Source of the DNA: UBA8437 sp964646205
Lineage (GTDB): Bacteria; Planctomycetota; Planctomycetia; Planctomycetales; Planctomycetaceae
Length of the DNA: 64,000 nucleotides
Assembly (NCBI GenBank): GCA_964646205.1
Contig: CAZYAZ010000018.1
Span: 1 to 64,000, forward strand
Direction of reading: 5' to 3'
A program made the translations under genes and the position numbers. How positions within the stretch are numbered: position 1 is the first letter of the stretch; each line of letters opens with the position of its first letter. Below, one piece after another: positions 57,721 through 64,000 of the stretch. The notes beneath the pieces were generated by a model. That model did not search any database and was not told the DNA's origin. It worked only from the letters and a program-made list of their open reading frames with translations.

Positions 57721-59201
57721 ATGGAAACCTCAACCGCCCCACCAACCGCNNNNNNNNNNNNNNNNNNNNNNNNNNNNNNNNNNNNNNNNNNNNNNNNNNN
57801 NNNNNNNNNNNNNNNNNNNNNNNNNNNNNNNNNNNNNNNNNNNNNNNNNCAACCGCCCCACCAACCGCACCTCGCCGCAGGCGTTCGCGAAACAAACGGA
57901 TCGTGCTGGCATTGGCCACCGGATTCCTTGTGCTGGTCGCCTGTGAATTGATCGGACTGGTCGGGCTGGCCGTGGTCGACGGACGGCTCGACTTCGACAC
58001 GCTGCATGCCGACCAGCGTGAACGTGCCGCCGGATTCGCTCGCAATGCCCCACCACCCCTCGACGAGGTGCTGCACCCCCATCTTGGCTGGGTCCTCAAC
58101 CCCGACCCCGACAGCGGTGTCTCGCTGGCCAAGACCCGTTTCCCGGTCAATCAACTCGGATTCCTCGACCACGGCCAACCACTGTCCACCCGTTCGCCGG
58201 ACCGTCTCCGGGTGGCCATCGTTGGTGGTTCGGTCGCCTGGCACTTCTCGATGCACGGCCGAGACCAACTCGCATCTCGCCTCGCCCAGGCCCCCCGGTT
58301 CCAGGGCCGGGAAATCGAGATCGTGTCGCTGGCCATTTCCGGTTACAAGCAACCGCAGCAATTGATGACCATGGCCTGGATCCTCTCGCTGGGTGCCGAG
58401 TTCGACATCGTCATCAACATCGACGGCTTCAACGAGGTCGCATTGCATCCCGCCGAGAATCATCCCAAGCAGGTTCACGTGGCCTATCCACGTGGTTGGC
58501 ATGAACGTGTCCGGGAACTGCCCCGATCCGAGATCGTCCACACGCTCTATCACCATGCGTCACTGCGGCTGAACCGGCGACACTGGGCCAGCCGTTTTGT
58601 CGACAGCCCCCTGCGATACTCACCGCTGCTGGGATTCATCTGGAGAACCCGTGACAACTGGTACCGCAAGCAACTGGACCACGACCTGTCGGTCATCACC
58701 TCGCAGTGGCTCAACCAGGCCAGCGTTTACATGCACACCGGGCCGGCCAATACCTACAAGGGTTCCGACCAGATGTACGACGAGATGGTTTCCCTGTGGG
58801 AACGCAGTTCCAGGCAACTCGACCGACTCTGCCAGGCCAACGACATGCGGTACCTGCACGTCCTGCAACCCAACCAGTACCTCGAGGGATCCAAGCCTAT
58901 GGGTGACGCCGAGCGAAAGATCGCCATCTCGCCTGAGCACAAGTATCGCCCGGGAGTCATCGATGGTTACCCCCGGCTGAAATCAACGGGTCGTGAACTG
59001 GTGACCGCGGGAGTCGATTTCCTCGACCTGACGATGCTCTTCGCAAACACACCTCAACCGATCTACATCGACGACTGTTGCCACTACAACCAACAGGGCA
59101 ACCGGATGCTGGCCGACGCCATTGCCGACCGATTGCTGATGTCACCCAGGTCCGAACCGTCGGCTAGGACTTCACCTGGTAGGCAAACACGTCCGAATTG
59201 A
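57721..59201 (+). CDS. Membrane-anchored SGNH/GDSL-type hydrolase, interrupted by 100-N gap
   Basis: The frame begins METSTAPPTAP and an Arg-rich RRRRSRNKR leading into a membrane anchor (VLALATGFLVLVACELIGL). The soluble domain has SGNH block I VAIVGGSVAWHF, a block with INIDGFNEVALHP and block V YIDDCCHYNQQGNRMLADA, with catalytic Asp and His candidates. The gap at 57750-57849 lies near the N-terminus. The 19 bases on each side of it are identical, and merging them keeps the frame, giving 453 residues. Possibly an acetylesterase for exopolysaccharide or peptidoglycan; the substrate is unknown. Its 3' end overlaps the convergent propeller gene by 38 bases. Confidence 0.8.
57750..57849. other. 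Assembly gap (100 N)
   Basis: Exactly 100 unknown bases flanked by the identical 19-mer CAACCGCCCCACCAACCGC at 57731-57749 and 57850-57868. A round 100-N run with identical flanks points to an unmerged contig overlap, not missing sequence. Confidence 0.9.
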
Positions 59202-60813
59202 GCAACTGGAACCTCAGCAACAGGTTCTCGCCAGCCGGCAAATCCTGCCACGCCCGATTCTTCCACGCGACCGGCTGACGGATCCCGTCGCCGCGAATCG
59301 GCCGACAGTCGGCCGCCTCAAAACCAACAATCGGCTCGCTGTGTTTCCCTTTCGGGCGTCGGACCTCCACTCTCAACTCGCCACCGTTCCGGCTCTGTGA
59401 ATTGACTGCCAATCCAGTTCCCGACCGGCGACCATGAAACACCTCGACCATCCCGCGGCCACCTGTTCCAACCGACGCAAACCGGTCCTGGCGGACCCGG
59501 GCCAGTCCAATTTTGCGAGTGTTCTGTCCCGGTGGAAAGGCGTGTCCGCCCGGACACGCGCTGTAGTAGAGATGAGTCATTCCATCGACCTCGACAGCCG
59601 ACCCCTGCATTGTCAGGAAACCGGCGTCCCAGTCCCCGGTCTTGCCCAACGCGATCAATGGTTTGCGACCGAGTGACCGGTGCCAGGCATGGCCGTCGTA
59701 ACTGTAGGCCATCTGGATTTCGCACTTGCCCTCCCACCCCAATCTCACGCCCGCCACCTGAGACGGATGCAGCCCCCCTTCCACCCAGTACGTCTCGGGA
59801 AATCCGATCAACAGGTCCCGGGTGGGCAACATGCCCATGCCGTAGAACTCCAAGAACCGTGCGCCCCGTTCCACGGCCATCCGGTCGTCCAGTTCGTCGG
59901 GATACAGAGCCAGTCGTGGCGCGGACCAGTTGGTCAGAGCGTCAGTCGGGGCCGTGGCAATGGTCACGCTGCGACGGTCAAAGAGCCGCACACGAGGCTC
60001 CAACTTCACGCTGCCCAGGATCCGTCCACGATGCGGATCGTGAACAAAACAGGCCGTGTCGGACATGTGGTGAAAGATGCCACAACCGGGGCGTTCGTAG
60101 AGATGCCAACGGAAGCCGTCGGCCGAGTAGTACATCCAGTACCCGTGATGCCTTCGGGTCTGCGGATGATCCAGCGCCTCGGGGACACCCAGGATCGGAG
60201 CAAACCCGACAGCAATGCCCAGGTAACGCCTTTCAGGAGGAGCGGCCGGTCCCAGGTCCATCACGCTCGGCCCGTGCCCTCGCATGTTGACCAGGTTGTT
60301 CTTTGTCGACCCATTCCGTGCCACCACGCCCAGTTTCGGGCGCCGCCAATGAATCCCATCACTGCTCTCGGCATAGGCAACGTCGTAGGGATTTCCTGAC
60401 CCGGTTTTTTTGGCGATCGGCTGGTACCACATGCGGAACCGCTGTCCGTCATGCAGCACACTCCCATAGAGCAGCACTCCGGTCTCGAGCGAGGAATCGC
60501 ACTCGAGAACCGGATCGCCGTGCTTCTCGGCCGGATGAAACCGGAGATCGGCTCCCTGGATGTCACGGATTTGTCGGGTGTCCAGGAACGCGAATCGGCT
60601 CCGCCCCGCCAGGTCGTTGGCGCGGGTGTACTGGTACCGTTGCGGTTGATTGAGGTTTGCAAAGTGAAGTTGGTCCGGCTCCGGCCTGGCAATTTTGGTG
60701 TCAGCGGCCCGGGTTTCCGGATCCGTGCCCCCGCCTGCCGCGACCGCCGCGAGCCCGGCTGCTCCGGTCAATATTTGTCGGCGACTGAATCCGTGTGGCG
60801 TCGAATGTGTCAT
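59164..60813 (-). CDS. Tat-exported beta-propeller, glycosidase-like protein
   Basis: 549 residues. N-terminal Tat motif FSRRQILTGAAGLAAVAAGG. Propeller-type blocks: RFAFLDTRQIRDIQGADLRF, YAESSDGIHWRRPKLGVV, GYWMYYSADGFRWHLYERPG, DGMTHLYYSACPGGHAF, and a C-terminal sandwich NGGELRVEVRRPKG ending NSDVFAYQV. Related to the proteins at 457 and 44638 but more divergent: it lacks the FVDDYLV motif and has a longer insertion around 230-330. It is the third propeller paralogue and the second that uses Tat. The stop lies within the end of the convergent SGNH gene; the start is divergent from the ceramidase-like gene at 60940. Confidence 0.82.
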   Translation of the reverse strand: MTHSTPHGFSRRQILTGAAGLAAVAAGGGTDPETRAADTKIARPEPDQLHFANLNQPQRYQYTRANDLAGRSRFAFLDTRQIRDIQGADLRFHPAEKHGDPVLECDSSLETGVLLYGSVLHDGQRFRMWYQPIAKKTGSGNPYDVAYAESSDGIHWRRPKLGVVARNGSTKNNLVNMRGHGPSVMDLGPAAPPERRYLGIAVGFAPILGVPEALDHPQTRRHHGYWMYYSADGFRWHLYERPGCGIFHHMSDTACFVHDPHRGRILGSVKLEPRVRLFDRRSVTIATAPTDALTNWSAPRLALYPDELDDRMAVERGARFLEFYGMGMLPTRDLLIGFPETYWVEGGLHPSQVAGVRLGWEGKCEIQMAYSYDGHAWHRSLGRKPLIALGKTGDWDAGFLTMQGSAVEVDGMTHLYYSACPGGHAFPPGQNTRKIGLARVRQDRFASVGTGGRGMVEVFHGRRSGTGLAVNSQSRNGGELRVEVRRPKGKHSEPIVGFEAADCRPIRGDGIRQPVAWKNRAWQDLPAGENLLLRFQLLNSDVFAYQVKS

Positions 60814-60939
60814 CTCGACCGTTTCCTCGTATTATCGTTGCTGGCCGATTGCTATCCCGTGGAACATCCGCAAGGAGAACCACCACGCTTTCGGTAAAAC
60901 CCAGACTATCCTCACCCCGACGGAAGCGGGAGCGTACCG

Positions 60940-62367
60940 ATGAGTTCCACCAGTTGTTGCCAGGCCGTTTCTGGATCGTTCTTTTCCCTACCACAAACTC
61001 TCTCCCGTCTCATCGCGGTGATGGCAATCGCTGGGGTCTTGTTGCTCACCCAGACGGCATCGCTGCAGGCTGGCTGGAAAGCCGGGTTGTCCAAGGCGGA
61101 ACTGACCCCCAGGACCGATGTCTGGCTGGCCGGCTACGGCAGCAAGCGGGTCGCCACCGAGACACTGCACCCGTTATGGATGAAAGCACTGGCTCTGGAC
61201 GACGGGGCCGGACGCCAGGTCGTGTTGATCACCAGTGACTTCCAGGGCGTCCCCAAGGGAATGAGCGACAGGGTCTTTGAACAGGTGAAAAAGAAACACG
61301 GTCTGCAGCGACACCAGATCATGTTCACCTTCTCACACAATCACTGTGGCCCCAGGCTGGGTGAAGATCTGATTGACTATTACCAGGTCGAGGAAGCGCA
61401 GGAAGAACTCGTCCGGAAATACACCGACCGGATGGTCATTGTCAGCGTCGACCTGATTGGTCGTGCCCTGGCCGACCTGAAACCGGCAACGATCCACACC
61501 GGCCAGGGCCGATCGACCTTCGCGGTGAACCGGAGAAACAATCGTGAGGCCGATGTGCCAGCCCTGTTGGCTGCCGGAAAAGCCCTGGTGGGCCCGGTTG
61601 ATCACACCGTACCCGTGATGACGATCACCGGCAAAGATGACAACCTGCGGGCCATTCTGTTTGGATACGCCTGTCACCCGACGACGCTGAGTTTCACCAA
61701 GTGGTGCGGCGATTATCCCGGGTACGCGCAGGTGGAAATCGAGAAAAACCACCCCGGCACGTTGGCAATGTTTGTCAACACGTGCGGAGGCGACCAGAAC
61801 CCCCTGCCGCGCCGAAAGCTCGAACTCTGTCAGAAATACGGGCACATGCTGGCAGTCGGCGTCGAGGAGGCTCTCAAGAAAAAGCCCTTGCGACCAGTTG
61901 CCCCCGGATTGAAGACAGCCTTTGAATACGTCCCGCTGGCGTACCAGAAGCTCGTGACCCGTGAAACGCTTATCAAGGCTCAGAAGAGCACCAACCGGAT
62001 CGAACGTCGTTGGGCAACCCGGCTGCTGGGCAAACTGGACAACGGTGTGAAATTCTCGCCGACCTATCCCTATCCGATACACGCCTGGCGTCTGGGTAAG
62101 GACACGCTGATGATCGGAATGGGTGCCGAGACAGTTGTCGACTTTGCGTTGCGGTTCAAGAACGAGTTCGGTCCGCGGACATGGGTCTGCGGCTACGCCG
62201 ACGATATGATCTCCTACATCCCCTCGCGTCGTGTCTGGGAAGAGGGTGGTTACGAGGGCGGTGCCCGCCTCTACGAGTATGGCCGCCCGGCTTACCGCTG
62301 GGCCGGTGATGTCGAGAAACGCATCGCCACATCTGTCCACAAGCTCGTCAAACAGGTCTCGAAATAG
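60940..62367 (+). CDS. Neutral/alkaline ceramidase-family secreted hydrolase
   Basis: 475 residues from ATG 60940 (GGGAG upstream). Signal region RLIAVMAIAGVLLLTQTASL. Zinc-site blocks are clearer than in the copy at 54457: MFTFSHNHCGPRLGEDLIDY, FGYACHPTTLSFTKWCGDYP and FVNTCGGDQNPLPRR. The C-terminal part has GKDTLMIGMGAETVVDFALR and VCGYADDMISYIPSRRVWEE. Bacterial neutral ceramidases act on N-acyl sphingosine; whether sphingolipids are the substrate here is unknown. The kelch-like gene starts 11 nt downstream, so an operon is likely. Confidence 0.88.
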   Translation: MSSTSCCQAVSGSFFSLPQTLSRLIAVMAIAGVLLLTQTASLQAGWKAGLSKAELTPRTDVWLAGYGSKRVATETLHPLWMKALALDDGAGRQVVLITSDFQGVPKGMSDRVFEQVKKKHGLQRHQIMFTFSHNHCGPRLGEDLIDYYQVEEAQEELVRKYTDRMVIVSVDLIGRALADLKPATIHTGQGRSTFAVNRRNNREADVPALLAAGKALVGPVDHTVPVMTITGKDDNLRAILFGYACHPTTLSFTKWCGDYPGYAQVEIEKNHPGTLAMFVNTCGGDQNPLPRRKLELCQKYGHMLAVGVEEALKKKPLRPVAPGLKTAFEYVPLAYQKLVTRETLIKAQKSTNRIERRWATRLLGKLDNGVKFSPTYPYPIHAWRLGKDTLMIGMGAETVVDFALRFKNEFGPRTWVCGYADDMISYIPSRRVWEEGGYEGGARLYEYGRPAYRWAGDVEKRIATSVHKLVKQVSK

Positions 62368-62378
62368 CGACTCCTCTC

Positions 62379-63395
62379 ATGCAACACACCATTCGCACGT
62401 CGATCGCGTGCTTGGCACTCGTATCCCCGATGTTCGCGGCCGACGCTGCCCATCCGCCATGGGTCCGTGTGACGCAAAAGGCCGGCTGGACGGCCCGGGA
62501 TTCGCAAGGCGAACTGGTGTTCAAGAACCGGCTCTGGCTGTTCGGCGGCTGGATGAACTCCTTCGAGGCTCCTCCACGTGACGTCTGGTCCTCGGCCGAT
62601 GGGAAAAACTGGACACGCGCCACCGAAAAGGCTCCGTGGATCCACAGCGACCTGTCGATGTCCCTGACCTTCAAGAATCGCATGTGGTTCATGGGGGGAT
62701 GGTACAACGGCCGCCTACCCGGCCATTCGGCCAGCAACCAGGTCTGGTCCTCGACCGACGGCAAGGCATGGACCCAGGACACCCGGTCTGCAGGGTGGAC
62801 GCCACGACTGGCCGCGGCGCTGGTCGAATTCAAGGGCCGCATGTGGATCCTGGGCGGTACCGAGAACTATTACTTCGGCGACACCAGGAGTCTCAAGAAC
62901 GACGTCTGGTCCTCCGCCGACGGAAAGACCTGGACCCGGGCCACCGACAACGCCGGATGGGCGCCTCGGGCCTACCACCAGGCCGCGGTACTCGGCGACC
63001 GCATGTTTGTTTTCGGCGGTGGCAACTACGTCCCCGGGTACGAGGCACACAACGACGTCTGGAGTTCCACCGATGGAATCCACTGGAAGCGGGTGAGCGA
63101 CAAGGCACCGTGGCATCCGCGGCTGTGGTTCTCGTCGGTCGTCTACCGCGACCACATGTGGGTGCTCGGAGGATGGTCCAACAATCCATCGAAAAACTGG
63201 GGCGACGCCTGGTACTCCCGGGACGGGAAGACATGGACCGAGTACAAGACCACGACCACGTGGAAGGAACGCCACGAGCTTTCGGCCTACGTGATGCGCG
63301 ACACGCTCTGGATCGCCGGTGGTCACGCCAAACCGCTCAACAGCGAGGTCTGGTCACTCACGCTGCCCAAAAACTGGCCGGGCTCGCAGAAATGA
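62379..63395 (+). CDS. Secreted kelch-like beta-propeller protein
   Basis: 338 residues with a signal peptide (about 1-21). Five to six kelch-type repeats recur: FKNRLWLFGGW, FKNRMWFMGGWYNG, FKGRMWILGGTENY, LGDRMFVFGGGNYV and YRDHMWVLGGWSNNP, each followed by a DVWSSADGKNWTRAT-like strand. This layout gives a six-bladed propeller. No catalytic residues can be named; a binding role or an associated glycan oxidoreductase role is possible. Located 11 nt after the ceramidase-like gene, with its stop 38 nt from the convergent rhamnose mutarotase. Confidence 0.85.
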   Translation: MQHTIRTSIACLALVSPMFAADAAHPPWVRVTQKAGWTARDSQGELVFKNRLWLFGGWMNSFEAPPRDVWSSADGKNWTRATEKAPWIHSDLSMSLTFKNRMWFMGGWYNGRLPGHSASNQVWSSTDGKAWTQDTRSAGWTPRLAAALVEFKGRMWILGGTENYYFGDTRSLKNDVWSSADGKTWTRATDNAGWAPRAYHQAAVLGDRMFVFGGGNYVPGYEAHNDVWSSTDGIHWKRVSDKAPWHPRLWFSSVVYRDHMWVLGGWSNNPSKNWGDAWYSRDGKTWTEYKTTTTWKERHELSAYVMRDTLWIAGGHAKPLNSEVWSLTLPKNWPGSQK

Positions 63396-63433
63396 CCATC
63401 TGTCGCCGGAGTTAGTTGCCGACCGACGTTTGG

Positions 63434-63751
63434 TTACTCGGCGAACATTCCGAAAACAAACGCTTCCTCCAGTTCTTCAACGACAGTCTGTCCGTCGTCG
63501 TCGGTCAGCATCAGGGTGGCCATGTAGGCGTGCCATTTGGGCAGCCCGGGATACTCGCGCATCCGGTCCCAATGGGCACGACTTGGTGCCACGCCATGCA
63601 AGAACAAGCGATCGCCTCGAAGGTAAATAGCCATGCTCACCTCGTGCTCGGCCATGCTCTGTCCGATATCCGGCCAGAGTTCATCATGGGCCCGCTTGTA
63701 CTCGTCATAACAACCCGGTTTCAGGCGAAAGGACTCGGCAATCGTGAACAC
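63434..63751 (-). CDS. rhaM: L-rhamnose mutarotase
   Basis: 105 residues from GTG 63751, with GGGGAG six bases upstream; this is the usual size of the family. The catalytic His lies in YKRAHDELWPDI at residue 22, the same number as in E. coli RhaM. Other family blocks are YLRGDRLFLHGV, HWDRMREYPGL and PKWHAYMATLM. The enzyme interconverts alpha and beta anomers of L-rhamnose in the cytoplasm. A longer TTG start at 63787 would break this numbering. Rhamnose is common in sulfated algal polysaccharides such as ulvan, which fits the sulfatases nearby. No other rhamnose gene is seen in the window. Confidence 0.92.
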   Translation of the reverse strand: MFTIAESFRLKPGCYDEYKRAHDELWPDIGQSMAEHEVSMAIYLRGDRLFLHGVAPSRAHWDRMREYPGLPKWHAYMATLMLTDDDGQTVVEELEEAFVFGMFAE

Positions 63752-63831
63752 GGATGTCTCCCCGGATGCTTGAATGAATCGTGCCAAACTACGACGATCG
63801 TATCGGCATCACCAGCATCAGGAGTTCTGTT

Positions 63832-64000
63832 TTGCGGAACATCTCGAACCGGCTCGTCCCCCTGTTGATTGGTGGCACCCTGCTGGCCGGCCAACTCCCG
63901 GCCATCGCGACGGGAGCCGACGGCACTCCCGGGCTGGTCCAGCCTCTCAGCGTGAAACGCGTGGTCTCCAACGGCCGGCACAACGCATTTGCCGCTTTCG
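63832..64000 (+). CDS. Secreted protein, N-terminal fragment (runs off the window)
   Basis: From TTG 63832 (AGGAG seven bases upstream) the frame gives a signal peptide NRLVPLLIGGTLLAGQLPAI and then a mature start with VSNGRHNAFAAF, continuing beyond the window. The mature fragment resembles the start of secreted BNR/sialidase-like proteins, but about 30 residues are not enough to assign a family. Divergent from the rhamnose mutarotase gene with an 80-nt spacer. Confidence 0.6.
   Translation, partial: MRNISNRLVPLLIGGTLLAGQLPAIATGADGTPGLVQPLSVKRVVSNGRHNAFAAF

Noticed and set aside
57750..57849. N run as a boundary between two different genes
   Set aside because: Identical 19-base flanks and frame continuity favour one gene with an artificial gap.

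Overview
The window looks like Planctomycetota DNA, probably a Pirellulales/Planctomycetales-type bacterium. Base composition is GC-rich. It is dominated by families typical of that phylum: five DUF1501 Tat-exported proteins, three PSD1/DUF1549/DUF1553 cytochrome-like proteins, one DUF1552 + DUF1587/1592/1588/1585 pair, a PVC-type CxxCH haem protein, two Cys-type sulfatases and leucine-rich-repeat lipoproteins. Almost every product carries a Sec, Tat or lipoprotein export signal. A 100-N gap at 57750-57849 shows this is a draft scaffold. No rRNA, tRNA, CRISPR array or insertion sequence was recognised.

Layout. 1-8307 (minus strand): an operon of PSD1 protein, DUF1501 protein, a TIM-barrel secreted protein, a beta-propeller glycosidase-like protein and a truncated isochorismatase-family hydrolase. 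8463-18820: an export locus. A double-length adaptor made of two fused HlyD modules (minus) diverges from an operon of TolC-like protein, adaptor A, adaptor B and a MacB-type permease (plus). No ATPase gene is present. 18929-28538 (minus): a four-gene run PSD1-DUF1501-PSD1-DUF1501. 28696-37848: DUF1501 protein, PVC haem protein, GDPD-type phosphodiesterase, another DUF1501 protein and a sialidase-like protein. 37951-39843: a UPF1/IGHMBP2-like helicase. 39861-44440: the DUF1552/DUF1592 pair. 44638-63751: a second propeller protein, a CopZ-N-like metal/Fe-S protein, two sulfatases, two LRR lipoproteins, membrane proteins, two ceramidase-like hydrolases, an alpha/beta hydrolase coupled to an AlkD-like protein, an SGNH hydrolase, a third propeller protein, a kelch-like protein and L-rhamnose mutarotase.

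Most interesting observations. (1) Between the two LRR lipoproteins, on the minus strand (49397-49768), a short lipoprotein frame reads through two in-frame UGA codons exactly where an HMA (heavy-metal-associated) fold carries its metal-binding cysteines. The rest of the HMA fold follows in the same frame, and a hairpin lies just after the second UGA. This is a strong candidate for a two-selenocysteine HMA lipoprotein. (2) The double adaptor at 8463-11156 is an A-B fusion: its first half resembles adaptor A and its second half adaptor B, in the same order as the two separate genes across the divergent promoter. A perfect 9-bp dyad lies in that promoter region.

The degradative genes (sulfatases, propeller proteins, sialidase-like protein, rhamnose mutarotase, haem proteins) fit a periplasmic or surface apparatus for breaking down sulfated or complex polysaccharides. 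That role is inferred from family content, not shown directly.
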